A stretch of 42,227 bases of DNA from NCBI GenBank assembly GCA_003522145.1, contig DPGD01000034.1, positions 1 to 42,227 on the forward strand, in the 5' to 3' direction. The DNA is from Clostridiales bacterium (lineage in GTDB: Bacteria > Bacillota > Clostridia > Oscillospirales > CAG-272). The notes beneath the pieces were generated by a model that was not told the DNA's origin, ran no database searches, and saw only the letters and a program-made list of their open reading frames with translations. The number at the start of each line of letters is the position of its first letter. Positions within the stretch are counted from its first letter, which is position 1. Positions 24,659-33,593 of this stretch are shown one piece after another. A program made the position numbers and the translations under genes.

Positions 24659-25918
24659 TCAGGATTCGGCTTTGGGCAGAAGAGTGCTGGAGGAGGCTAA
24701 AATCAAAAGCGCATCCACCTGCCCGCTTTCCACGAGCTGTGCGGCAAAGCCCAGATTTCCCCGTATATCCACGGTGATCAGGTTGTAGTGCTGAGCAAGA
24801 AAGGAAAGGGTGCTGTGGGCATAGCTGTCCTTCAGAACCAAAAGCGTGGGACGCTCCTCTCCCTCCTTTTCGATTTTCACCACGGGCGTGGTCACCGGCG
24901 CCACAAAGGAATCGTAAGCCGTTCCCTCGTAGTCGGGCTCCAGAGCCGCCCGGTCATAAAGACTGTGGGAGACGCTTTCAACCTCCCCGTTGGCCTTGCA
25001 GAAGGAGACCGTGTATTCCTCGTCCCCCTCATAGCGCAGATAGGTCAGAGCTTCTCCTTCAAGGAAAAACAGTCCTGACCGATTGTAGTAGGTGCCGCAG
25101 AAATTTTCCATAACGGTTTCGGGGCGATAATCACGGAGCGGCGCCGGGGATCTGCCGAAGGCTCGCAGAATTTCTGCACTGGCATAGTAGGCCCCCAGAG
25201 CGGTCCAGTGGTGATCGGTGCGGAAATAAATGTTTTCTTCGTCATGAGCACTCAGCGTCTTTGACAAATTCAGATAGGTGTAGCTTTTATTTTGAAAGGC
25301 ACTGTCGATCAAGGCTCTGTTGGATGCAAGGAGGGTCGTATCCATAAAAGGGGGACATTTCTTCTTCAGCACCTCACTGCTGTTGCCGGGTACAGCGATC
25401 ACGGCGGGCAGATCGGCCGAGAGAAGGCTGTCGATATAGGCCGCCGTTCTCTCAAATTTCGGAACATCAATGTCGGCGCTGTCGGGCTCCAAAAGATAGC
25501 CGTCTTTGCCCGGATAAATGCCGTTGCTCTGCATTCTGCCGCATAAAAGGTCATAGGCGGCATTGACCTCCACCAGCTGTTCCCGGAAGGGGAAGTGCCC
25601 TTTTACATAGGAAACGGTGTCTTGTACAAACTCTTTGATATAGGAGTTGGTGCCTTTAAAGAATCTTTGAAAGGAGGAACCGCTGTCCGGCATTCCGTTT
25701 TTCAGAGCTTCTATGGAGAACTCCGGCACGGAGGGCAGTTCCTTGTTTTCCTTCTTGCTGTAGGTGTCTTTCGGTAAAAGGAAGAACAGCAGAAGCATTC
25801 CGAAAAGCAACAGAAGAACCGGCAGGCAAAGAAGAAAATTTTCTTTTTTACCGTAGAAGGTGCGCTGTATTTCCAGATTTTCTGCGGCGGCAACATCGGC
25901 TTCGTGTACTTTCGCCAT
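24659..25918 (-). CDS. DHHW-family, AlgX/AlgJ-like cell-surface acetylation partner
   Basis: A 419-residue protein with one N-terminal membrane segment (about 28-48) and an extracellular SGNH-like domain. The defining motif DHHW is at 235-238 (YFRTDHHWTALGAYYA), and LVLKDSYAHS near the C-terminus supplies the Ser of the SGNH fold. Such proteins work with an MBOAT protein to acetylate an extracytoplasmic polymer. The MBOAT gene is 18 bp upstream in the same unit. The polymer (wall teichoic acid, capsule or peptidoglycan) is not evident. The ribosome site is AAAGGAG. Its 3' end faces repeat copy 1. Confidence 0.88.
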   Translation of the reverse strand: MAKVHEADVAAAENLEIQRTFYGKKENFLLCLPVLLLLFGMLLLFFLLPKDTYSKKENKELPSVPEFSIEALKNGMPDSGSSFQRFFKGTNSYIKEFVQDTVSYVKGHFPFREQLVEVNAAYDLLCGRMQSNGIYPGKDGYLLEPDSADIDVPKFERTAAYIDSLLSADLPAVIAVPGNSSEVLKKKCPPFMDTTLLASNRALIDSAFQNKSYTYLNLSKTLSAHDEENIYFRTDHHWTALGAYYASAEILRAFGRSPAPLRDYRPETVMENFCGTYYNRSGLFFLEGEALTYLRYEGDEEYTVSFCKANGEVESVSHSLYDRAALEPDYEGTAYDSFVAPVTTPVVKIEKEGEERPTLLVLKDSYAHSTLSFLAQHYNLITVDIRGNLGFAAQLVESGQVDALLILASSSTLLPKAES

Positions 25919-25936
25919 AGTGTATTGCTCCTTTCC

Positions 25937-27358
25937 CTAAAAATTAAAGTAAAGGAAGGGGTTGAAATCCGAGCCCACAATATTGGCGCTGCACAACCCC
26001 AAAAGCGCCACGGACAGAAGGGAAAAGGCCGTGCGCCAGAAAGCGTTTTTCTGCGAGAGCTTATAAAAGATTTTTTTGGGCAGAGGCGTGCTTCCCAGAA
26101 TCAGGAAGACGAAAAGCGATGCGGACTGAATCAGCAGGGACAGCGAAGTGCTGTTGGCAAAGCCGGCAGTGCCCACACCGAACATGTGGGAAATCCAGGC
26201 GCCCCCTTCACCCAAGTCGGAAAAGTTGAACAGCACCCAGCCGAAAAGCACCACCAGCATGGTATACAGATGCCCCACAAACCGAGGTAGCCTGTCTAAG
26301 AATTTCAGAAGGAAGGACTTTTCAAGAACCAGAAAGACGAAGAAAAGCAGTCCCCACAGGATGAAATTCCAGTTTGCTCCGTGCCAGAAGCCGGTGCAGA
26401 ACCAGACCGCCAGCAGGTTTCGGTAGAGCTTCCATTTGGCGTCTACCCGGCTTCCCCCCAGGGGATAATAGAGATATTCTCTGAACCAAGTGGACAGGGA
26501 AATGTGCCAGCGTCTCCAGAATTCGGTGATGCTTCTGGAGATATAAGGGTAGTTGAAGTTCTCAAGGAACCGGAACCCGAACATCTTGCCTAAGCCTATG
26601 GCCATGTCGGAATAGCCTGAAAAGTCAAAATAAATCTGGAAGGCAAAAAGGAGAATTCCGAGCCAGGCGCTGAGCACTGTGGTGTGTTCTTCCGGAATCG
26701 CCCGGAATCTGTCAAAAAAGGAACCGGCCGCATTGGCTAAGAGCACCTTTTTGCCCAAGCCGCAAAGAAAGGTACGCAGCCCGGAGGAGAAGAGGGACAG
26801 ACTTTGTTCTCTTTTGGACAGCTGGGCATCCACATCCTTGTAACGCACAATGGGGCCGGCGATGAGCTGGGGAAAAAGCGCCACATAGGTGCCCAAAGAC
26901 AGAATGTTTTTCTGGGCTTTGGTATCTTCCCGGTACACATCGATCACATAGGAAAGAATCTGAAAAGTATAGAAGGAGATGCCGATGGGCAACTCTAAAG
27001 CAAGAGGCTTTAGAGAAAGGCCGGGGATATAATTGAGGATGCTGATGAAAAAGTCGGTATATTTGAAAAAACCGAGCAGCCCCAGATTGGTGACAATCGC
27101 AAGAATCAGCCAGACCTTGGCGCCTTTGGGCTTTCCGCGCTCTTTGCACCTTTCCACCATCCGACCGTAAAAATAGGAAAAAATCACGGTGGCGACCATC
27201 AGAAATACGCACAGCGGCTCGCCCCAGCCGTAAAAAATCAGGCTGAAAAGGAGCAATACCAGGTTCCGTGCCTTGATGAATCTGGGCGGCACGGCAAAAT
27301 AAAGCAACATGGTGGCGGGCAGGAAAAAATAGAGAAATTCAATACTGGAAAAAACCAA
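25937..27358 (-). CDS. MBOAT O-acyltransferase (AlgI/DltB-like), TTG start
   Basis: A polytopic membrane O-acyltransferase of 473 residues that passes acyl groups across the membrane to a surface polymer. The core motif WRRWHISLSTWFREYLYYPL (with the conserved neighbouring GGSR) and the catalytic His in FWHGANWNFILWG are intact. The protein begins VFSSIEFLYFFLPATMLLYF, the usual AlgI-type N-terminus. No ATG fits there, so the start is the TTG at 27358, five bases after AAAGGAGAG. An upstream in-frame ATG at 27397 has no ribosome site. It forms a two-gene unit with the DHHW protein. Confidence 0.9.
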   Translation of the reverse strand: MVFSSIEFLYFFLPATMLLYFAVPPRFIKARNLVLLLFSLIFYGWGEPLCVFLMVATVIFSYFYGRMVERCKERGKPKGAKVWLILAIVTNLGLLGFFKYTDFFISILNYIPGLSLKPLALELPIGISFYTFQILSYVIDVYREDTKAQKNILSLGTYVALFPQLIAGPIVRYKDVDAQLSKREQSLSLFSSGLRTFLCGLGKKVLLANAAGSFFDRFRAIPEEHTTVLSAWLGILLFAFQIYFDFSGYSDMAIGLGKMFGFRFLENFNYPYISRSITEFWRRWHISLSTWFREYLYYPLGGSRVDAKWKLYRNLLAVWFCTGFWHGANWNFILWGLLFFVFLVLEKSFLLKFLDRLPRFVGHLYTMLVVLFGWVLFNFSDLGEGGAWISHMFGVGTAGFANSTSLSLLIQSASLFVFLILGSTPLPKKIFYKLSQKNAFWRTAFSLLSVALLGLCSANIVGSDFNPFLYFNF

Positions 27359-27405
27359 GTGGCACTCTCCTTTCACTTTCCGGGGAAAATTCCCCATTCC
27401 CAAGT

Positions 27406-27434
27406 ATTGTACCATAGCGGGAAAAATATTGCAA
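27406..27434 (-). promoter_or_regulatory. Promoter of the MBOAT-DHHW unit
   Basis: On the minus strand: TTGCAA (27434-27429), 17-bp spacer, TACAAT (27411-27406). Confidence 0.75.
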
Positions 27435-27510
27435 CTGAATTTTTGAAATTTCAGAAGGTTTCTGCGGGAAGAAATTTACACGGAAAGCTGTATTTTTTCG
27501 TATTTTCCTC

Positions 27511-27539
27511 TTTACAACCAAAAAAAGGCGTGCTATAAT
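27511..27539 (+). promoter_or_regulatory. Promoter of typA
   Basis: TTTACA (27511-27516), 17-bp spacer, consensus TATAAT (27534-27539), about 55 bp before the TTG start of typA. Confidence 0.82.
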
Positions 27540-27596
27540 GAGTTGTTTTTTGAAAGAAGAGCCGAAGAAACGCAACAATAGAAGGAGATACCTGTT

Positions 27597-29420
27597 TTGG
27601 TTAGAGAAGATTTGAGAAACATCGCCATCATCGCCCATGTGGACCACGGCAAGACCACATTGGTGGACCAGATGCTAAAGCAGGGCGGGGTGTACAGAGA
27701 AAACCAGGCCACCGAAGACCGTGTGATGGACAGCAACGCCATCGAGAGAGAACGGGGCATTACGATTTTGGCCAAGAATACGGCGGTACACTACAACGGT
27801 GTTAAGATCAACATTGTGGACACGCCCGGGCACGCCGATTTCGGCGGCGAGGTGGAGCGTATCCTGAAGATGGTCAACGGGGTGCTGCTGCTGGTGGATG
27901 CGGCGGAAGGTCCCATGCCCCAGACCCGGTTCGTGCTGGAAAAGGCGCTGGCATTGCAGCATCGGGTCATCGTGGTGGTCAACAAGATCGACCGGCCCGA
28001 CGCCCGGATTCCCGAAGTGATCGACGAGGTGCTGGAACTTTTGATGGATCTGAACGCCTCGGACGAGCAGTTGGATTCCCCCATGGTGTTCTGTTCGGGC
28101 AGAGCCGGCACCGCATCCTTGGACCCGGACCGGCCGGGCACCGACTTAAAGCCCTTGTTTGATACGATTTTAAGCTATATGCCTGCCCCCTCAGGAGACG
28201 AGAATAAGGCCCTGCAGGTTCTGGTTTCTTCCATTGATTACAACGACTATGTGGGCAGGATCGGTATCGGCCGGGTGGAAAACGGAAAAATTTCGGTGGG
28301 CGACCCGGTGCTGATCTGCAACTATCACAATCCGGAGGCCACGCCCCGGCGCACCAAGGTGGTGTCGCTGTATCAGTTCGACGGACTTTCCCGAACCCCG
28401 GTGGATAAAGCCCTTCCCGGAGACATTATCTGCTTTTCCGGAGCGGAGGATATTTCCATAGGGGATACTCTGTGCGGCGGCGATACGCCGGAGCCTCTGC
28501 CCTTTGTGAAGATCAGCGAACCCACTTTGCAAATGACCTTCCAGGTCAACGATTCTCCCTTTGCCGGCAAGGAAGGCAAGTATGTGACCTCAAGACATCT
28601 GCGTAAAAGGCTGTACGACGAGCTGATGCGGGATGTGTCCCTGCGTGTGCGGGATGGAGACACCACCGACAGCTTCATTGTTTCGGGCCGGGGAGAAATG
28701 CATTTGTCCATTCTTGTGGAGAATATGCGCCGGGAGGGCTACGAGCTGGCGCTGTCCACGCCAAAGGTCATCATGAAGGAGATCGACGGGAAGCTTTGCG
28801 AGCCTATCGAGCACCTGTATATCGATGTGACCAACGACTATGTGGGGGCTGTGGTGGAGAAGCTCAACGCCCGGAAGGGAGAATTGCTCAGCATGGATCC
28901 CCACGGCAACCGGACGAGAATGGAGTATATAATCCCCACCAGATGTCTTTTCGGCTACCGTTCCCACTTTCCCACAGACACCAAGGGAGAGGGCGTGATG
29001 AATTCGCTGTTTGAGGGCTACCAGCCCTATAAGGGCGACATTCCCACCCGGTACACCGGTTCGCTGATCGCTTCCGAATCGGGAATCACCACTTCTTATG
29101 GGCTTTACAACTCTCAGGACCGTGGTCCGCTCTTTATCGGGCAGGGCGTGCCGGTATACGAAGGAATGATCGTGGGCATGAACCCCAAGTTGGGCGATAT
29201 TGCCGTCAATGTCTGCCGCCAGAAGCATCTGACCGCCATCCGTTCTTCAGGTGCGGACGAAGCTCTGCGCTTGGTGACGCCCATTAAGATGTCTTTGGAG
29301 GAGGCCATTGAGTTTATCGCTCAGGACGAATTGATCGAGGTCACGCCCAAGAATATCCGTCTGCGCAAGAAGATTCTGGACAATTCTTTAAGACTGAAGG
29401 ATCAGTTTCGCAAAAAATAA
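27597..29420 (+). CDS. typA: Ribosome-associated GTPase TypA/BipA, TTG start
   Basis: A 607-residue translational GTPase that binds the ribosome in the manner of EF-G and aids assembly and stress growth. G1 is AHVDHGKTT, the switch I/G2 region is RGITILAKN, G3 is DTPGHADFGGEVER, and G4 is NKIDRPDAR. Domain II, two EF-G-like domains and the BipA-specific C-terminal domain (QDRGPLFIGQGVPVYEGMIV in part) follow in order. The start is TTG, nine bases after AAGGAGAT; no nearby ATG matches. It is a single gene with its own promoter and terminator. Confidence 0.96.
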   Translation: MVREDLRNIAIIAHVDHGKTTLVDQMLKQGGVYRENQATEDRVMDSNAIERERGITILAKNTAVHYNGVKINIVDTPGHADFGGEVERILKMVNGVLLLVDAAEGPMPQTRFVLEKALALQHRVIVVVNKIDRPDARIPEVIDEVLELLMDLNASDEQLDSPMVFCSGRAGTASLDPDRPGTDLKPLFDTILSYMPAPSGDENKALQVLVSSIDYNDYVGRIGIGRVENGKISVGDPVLICNYHNPEATPRRTKVVSLYQFDGLSRTPVDKALPGDIICFSGAEDISIGDTLCGGDTPEPLPFVKISEPTLQMTFQVNDSPFAGKEGKYVTSRHLRKRLYDELMRDVSLRVRDGDTTDSFIVSGRGEMHLSILVENMRREGYELALSTPKVIMKEIDGKLCEPIEHLYIDVTNDYVGAVVEKLNARKGELLSMDPHGNRTRMEYIIPTRCLFGYRSHFPTDTKGEGVMNSLFEGYQPYKGDIPTRYTGSLIASESGITTSYGLYNSQDRGPLFIGQGVPVYEGMIVGMNPKLGDIAVNVCRQKHLTAIRSSGADEALRLVTPIKMSLEEAIEFIAQDELIEVTPKNIRLRKKILDNSLRLKDQFRKK

Positions 29421-29511
29421 CAAGAGGGCACCTTAAGACATTCTCACACATCGGGCAACGGCAGCATTGCCGCCGGATATGCGTTGCATGTTCCGAGGCG
29501 CCGGGATTCAG

Positions 29512-29548
29512 AACGCCGCAATCTTTTTTTCGGAAAGCGGCGTTTTTT
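29512..29548 (+). terminator. Intrinsic terminator after typA
   Basis: AACGCCGC (29512-29519) and GCGGCGTT (29537-29544) form a perfect 8-bp stem followed by TTTT. The stretch between the typA stop and this hairpin shows no gene. Confidence 0.8.
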
Positions 29549-29649
29549 CGTTGACTTTGAAGAAGAAAATCTGTCTTTAGGGGATGGAGAGTAGGTATAT
29601 GCCCCTGAAGAAAATGGGCGATGAAAAGAATGTAAAAAACGGAAAACTA

Positions 29650-29678
29650 TTGACTTCCGGAAGAAAAAATGGTAATAT
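29650..29678 (+). promoter_or_regulatory. Promoter of the nuclease-like gene; decides its start
   Basis: TTGACT (29650-29655), 17-bp spacer, TAATAT (29673-29678). The -10 box begins inside the first possible in-frame ATG region (29669), so transcripts would start after it and translation must begin further down, favouring 29828. Confidence 0.65.
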
Positions 29679-29827
29679 ACGCAATAGATGGCTTTGCGGC
29701 GGTTCGTTCGGCAGGAAGATTTTTATGGGAAAGGAAACAGGCGGAAATGCGCAGACTGGAAGTGGATAAAGAGCGTTTTGCCTGCGCATTGAAGGATGCT
29801 GCCGAGCGGCAGCCGGAGGGAATCGGG

Positions 29828-30505
29828 ATGTTGCGGGAGAAACTGCTTCATGCCACCCTGAAAAATTATTTTTTGGAGGATGGGGCTCTTCCGGAGCAGA
29901 AGGTGGGAAAGTACATCGTGGATCTGCTGGGAAAAAACGGGATCATGGAAATACAGACCGGAAGCTGCGCTCCCTTGCGTCCCAAGCTGCAGGCGCTGTT
30001 GCCCTTGTATCCGGTTACGGTGGTTTGTCCGATCTTCAGGAAGAGAACGGTATTCTGGATCGATCCTCAGAGCGGAGCGCTTTCAGGGGGCAGAAAAAGC
30101 CCGAAAACCGGAAAATACAGTGATATTCTGCCGGAACTGATTTATCTTGCGCCCTTTTTGGATGAGGGGCATTTCCGTCTTTTGCTGTTTCTTTATGACG
30201 GCGCAGAGTATAAGTGCAAAGACGGCTGGGGGAAGGACGGCAAGAGAGGTGCCCATCGGCAGGAGCGGGTACCGGAAAAGGCAGTGGAGATGCTTCTTGT
30301 GGAAAATTCCGGGGACTGCCGGGCGCTGCTGCCCACAGGGTGTCCGGAATGGTTTACCGAGAAAGAATTCGGGAAGAGGACAGGCACGAGGGGCAGAAAG
30401 AGATCGGCGGCCTTGAAGGGGTTGCTGGAATGCGGCGTTTTCAAGCGAAAAAAAGAAGGACGGGTTTACATATATAACCTGATTTGTGCAGATGATTTGG
30501 GATAA
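29828..30505 (+). CDS. Conserved-looking protein: possible PD-(D/E)XK-type domain plus winged helix
   Basis: A 225-residue protein from the chosen ATG, which lies seven bases after GGAGGG. The frame is open to 29669, but the promoter overlaps that start. The N-terminal part reads KVGKYIVDLLGKNGIMEIQT. Its order, an acidic E23, D32, E41-x-Q43 and following helix, recalls a PD-(D/E)XK nuclease core with Gln in place of Lys. The last 50 residues (WFTEKEFGKRTGTRGRKRSA, then LLECGVFKRK and VYIYNL) look like a winged helix-turn-helix. The protein has no signal peptide. I cannot name a characterised homologue; both domain calls are inference. The lipoprotein gene behind it starts 16 bp after its stop. 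Confidence 0.7.
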   Translation: MLREKLLHATLKNYFLEDGALPEQKVGKYIVDLLGKNGIMEIQTGSCAPLRPKLQALLPLYPVTVVCPIFRKRTVFWIDPQSGALSGGRKSPKTGKYSDILPELIYLAPFLDEGHFRLLLFLYDGAEYKCKDGWGKDGKRGAHRQERVPEKAVEMLLVENSGDCRALLPTGCPEWFTEKEFGKRTGTRGRKRSAALKGLLECGVFKRKKEGRVYIYNLICADDLG

Positions 30506-30521
30506 AGGAGTTCAGAAGAAA

Positions 30522-32129
30522 ATGAATTGTAGGGCGGAAAACAGAAAGAAAAAGTTATTTTGTGGTGCATGGATTCTTGCAGGGGCGCTGTTGCTTGGAG
30601 CACTGACCGGATGCGGAGGGGAGCCGGCTGTTACGGTGTTGCCGGGTACTTCCGTTGAGGGCACGGTGTCTGCTTCTGAAACGCTTTCTTCTGCAACGGG
30701 CACCACGGAGCCTTCTTCGGAGAGCAAAACGCCTGTAAGCACCCAAGGGAACACGGAGTCGCCAAGCAGTTCCTCCGGAACTTCGACGCAAACGCCGACG
30801 GTGGTTCCGGTATCCGGTGTGACGGTAGCGCCGGAGGTTCTGACGCTGAAGGTGGGGGACGAATGGGAGCTGACGGTCCGGGTTCTGCCGGAAAATGCCG
30901 ATAACCGGACGGTGACTTATCAAAGCAGCAACGAGAAGGTGGCGCTCTGTTCGGAGGGGAAGGTGACGGCCCTTGCGGCAGGAAATGCCGAGATCACGGT
31001 CTCATCCGCAGACGGCCTTCACAGCGCCAAGTGTACGGTTACGGTCGAAGAGAAAAATCCGATTCCGGAAAACAAACGGTATGACCCTTTGACCGGGTTG
31101 CCCACCTACACGCCCGTTTTTGAGGAGGGGGTGAGCTATGTGGAGTACAATACCAAGCTGGTACGGCACATTTTTTGCCACAATCTGGTTGCCTATAAGG
31201 GGGCAACCGGAGCGGAGGACGCTGAGGATTACTATAAGAACTGTCTGACGGTTACCGAATTCAACCGGATTCTGGACCAGCTGTACGAACGGGGATATGT
31301 TCTGATCGACATTGACTATATGTATGAGTATGCCTATGGCCAGAACGGAATGCTGACGGCGAAAATCAAACCTACCATTAAGATTCCGGCAGGAAAGAAG
31401 CCGTTGGTCCTTTCGGTGGATAATGTGGCCTACCCCCGCAGAGAGCACGGACTGGGCAGAGTGGACCGGTTGCAGGTGGTGGACGGAAAATTAGTGACCT
31501 ACACCAGGCTTGCAGACGGCAGTGAAAAATACGGGGAAGACGACGATGTGTTCCCGATCCTGGAGAATTTTATCAAGGCGCATCCGGACTTCTCCTTTTC
31601 GGGAGCCAAATGCGTGGTGGCGCCTTCCGGGGCCGAAGGGCTGTTCGGATGGGATACCGTTCCCGGAAGTGCCAATTATGAGCAGAGCGTTCTGGAGGCC
31701 GGAAAGGTGGCAAAATGGTTTATCGACAACGGATATGCGCTGGCCTGCCACAGCTATTATCATAAGAGCTTTGCCGACATGACCGTGGAACAGATACAGG
31801 AAGATTTTGCCAAATGGAAGGAGGAGGTTCTCCCCCTTGTAGGCAGAACCCATGTGTTTATTTATCCTTTCGGGGCGTTCACTCCAAGAGACAGCGAACA
31901 GGCAAAAGCCTTGAGCGCCGAAGGGTATGCGGTGTTTTGCAGCACCGCCATGAATGCGGTGAACTGGGACAACTTCCCGTTACAGGGCAATGTCTATAAT
32001 GAGCGTATCACGCTGTCTTCGGCGCAGTTATACAAATACCGGGACAACGCAATACTGAATGAATTGTTCGATCCCTATACCGTGTATGACAACGATGCCC
32101 ATGAGAAGAAGCTCTATCAGGCGGTGTGA
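30522..32129 (+). CDS. Lipoprotein with BIG2 domain and polysaccharide-deacetylase-like domain
   Basis: A 535-residue predicted surface lipoprotein. The signal peptide ends in the lipobox LTGC (about residues 29-32). A Ser/Thr-rich linker reaches about residue 100, followed by a BIG2 domain (about 105-185, SSNEKVALCSEGKVTALAAG). The C-terminal NodB-like domain shows motif 1 as LSVDNV (D300, N301), motif 2 as HSYYH (H410 and H414), and YPFGAF for the third motif. Asn replaces the second Asp of the common TFDD, so activity may differ. The ATG at 30522 is eleven bases after AAAGGAG. A longer frame inside the preceding gene is not supported. It may trim cell-wall or surface glycans. Confidence 0.8.
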   Translation: MNCRAENRKKKLFCGAWILAGALLLGALTGCGGEPAVTVLPGTSVEGTVSASETLSSATGTTEPSSESKTPVSTQGNTESPSSSSGTSTQTPTVVPVSGVTVAPEVLTLKVGDEWELTVRVLPENADNRTVTYQSSNEKVALCSEGKVTALAAGNAEITVSSADGLHSAKCTVTVEEKNPIPENKRYDPLTGLPTYTPVFEEGVSYVEYNTKLVRHIFCHNLVAYKGATGAEDAEDYYKNCLTVTEFNRILDQLYERGYVLIDIDYMYEYAYGQNGMLTAKIKPTIKIPAGKKPLVLSVDNVAYPRREHGLGRVDRLQVVDGKLVTYTRLADGSEKYGEDDDVFPILENFIKAHPDFSFSGAKCVVAPSGAEGLFGWDTVPGSANYEQSVLEAGKVAKWFIDNGYALACHSYYHKSFADMTVEQIQEDFAKWKEEVLPLVGRTHVFIYPFGAFTPRDSEQAKALSAEGYAVFCSTAMNAVNWDNFPLQGNVYNERITLSSAQLYKYRDNAILNELFDPYTVYDNDAHEKKLYQAV

Positions 32130-32191
32130 GGGCGGCATAGAATCAAAACCGTTTGGAAACACTGTTCTTTATAATGCAAAGGAGAAGAGGA

Positions 32192-33580
32192 ATGATCGAA
32201 AAAAGTCTTTGTGAAGAGGTTTTGGGCAAGGCCCTTTCCACCGGAGCGGACTATGCCGAGATCTTTGCCGAGCGCAGTCCGGCAACCAGCCTTTACATGG
32301 TGGACAAACGGCTGGAGGAGATTTCCGACTCGGTGAATTCGGGGGCGGGAATCCGGGTGATGTCCGGAACTCGTTCTGTTTACGGCTCCACGACCGACCT
32401 GTCCAGAGCCGGGCTGTTGCTTCTGGCCGAGCGGGTAGCGGAGGCTCTGGGGCAGGGAAAGTGTGCTCTGTCTATCCACCTGACACCCATGAGGGTCGGG
32501 TGCTGTTCGCCGATTCTGCGTCCTTCTTCCGAGGTGTCCAAAAAAGAGAAGCTGGAGGTGCTGAAGCGCTGTTACTTTGCGGCGCTGGAAGCAGACGGGA
32601 GGATCAAGCAGGTCAAGGCCCGGATTTTGGATGTGGATCGGAATATCCTGATTGCAAACAGCGAGGGAAAATATATTGTTGACCGGCAGGTGCGCACAAG
32701 GCTGGCCTGTTCCTCGATTGCGGAGGATCAGAACGGTATGGAAAGCGGCTTTGAGGGTCCCGGCAGACGCATGGGGATGGAAATGTTTGAAAAGGAAGTC
32801 AGCCCCGAAAAAACCGGCAGGGAGGCAAGCAGAGTGGCGCTTGCCCGGCTGGGGGCTTCGTTCTGTCCGGCAGGGCAGATGACGGTGGCCATTGAGAACG
32901 GCTTCGGGGGCGTGATTTTCCATGAAGCCTGCGGACATTCCCTGGAGGCAACCGCCGTAGCGACGGGGACCTCCCAGATGGCCGGGAAGCTGGGCCAGAA
33001 GATTGCCGGAGAAAAGGTGACAGCCATTGACGATCCCACGGAAAAGAATGCCTGGGGAAGTATCGATGTGGACGACGAGGGAACGCCGACGCACAAGATC
33101 GTTCTGATCGAAAAGGGCATTCTGAAATCCTATATGGTGGATCGGCTTGGCTCCCGCCGGATGAACGGTATGCCTTTGACGGGCAGTGCCCGGCGGCAGG
33201 ACTACTCCTATGAGCCCACCTCCCGAATGACCAACACCTATATTGACAACGGTCCCGACCGGAATGAAGACATCATTTCCTCCATGGAAAGCGGACTGTA
33301 TTGCGCAAAGATGGGCGGCGGTTCGGTGAATCCGATTTCCGGAGCCTTCAACTTCAGCGTTGAAGAAGGATATTTGGTCAAGAACGGCCGGCTTTCAGAA
33401 TGTGTGAAGGGCGCTTCACTCATCGGCACCGGCAGTGAGGTGCTTCTGAACATTGATATGGTGGGACAAAATCGCTTCAACGGTCAGGGAATGTGCGGTT
33501 CGGTCAGCGGCTCGGTGCCCAACGAAGTGGGTCAGCCTCTTATCCGCATTTCCTCCATTACGGTAGGCGGCAGAAACTGA
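32192..33580 (+). CDS. tldD: TldD-type metalloprotease
   Basis: The catalytic half of the TldD/TldE protease, 462 residues. The metal site HEACGHSLEA is at H244-E245 and H249, with further ligands expected near the C-terminus. The enzyme unfolds and cleaves peptides inside a heterodimer; known substrates include RiPP precursors and the CcdA antitoxin. The ATG at 32192 follows AAAGGAGAAGAGGA; the longer frame from 32153 lacks a ribosome site. pmbA follows after 13 bp. Confidence 0.94.
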   Translation: MIEKSLCEEVLGKALSTGADYAEIFAERSPATSLYMVDKRLEEISDSVNSGAGIRVMSGTRSVYGSTTDLSRAGLLLLAERVAEALGQGKCALSIHLTPMRVGCCSPILRPSSEVSKKEKLEVLKRCYFAALEADGRIKQVKARILDVDRNILIANSEGKYIVDRQVRTRLACSSIAEDQNGMESGFEGPGRRMGMEMFEKEVSPEKTGREASRVALARLGASFCPAGQMTVAIENGFGGVIFHEACGHSLEATAVATGTSQMAGKLGQKIAGEKVTAIDDPTEKNAWGSIDVDDEGTPTHKIVLIEKGILKSYMVDRLGSRRMNGMPLTGSARRQDYSYEPTSRMTNTYIDNGPDRNEDIISSMESGLYCAKMGGGSVNPISGAFNFSVEEGYLVKNGRLSECVKGASLIGTGSEVLLNIDMVGQNRFNGQGMCGSVSGSVPNEVGQPLIRISSITVGGRN

Positions 33581-33593
33581 AAGGAGAAGCAGG

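Noticed and set aside
29440..29500. Possible further copy of the 79-bp palindromic repeat after typA
   Set aside because: Only a short GGCGCC-containing core is shared; the ends do not match.
29669..29827. N-terminal extension of 53 residues for the nuclease-like protein
   Set aside because: The likely -10 box overlaps this start codon, the ribosome site is weak, and a GGAGGG site precedes the internal ATG at 29828.
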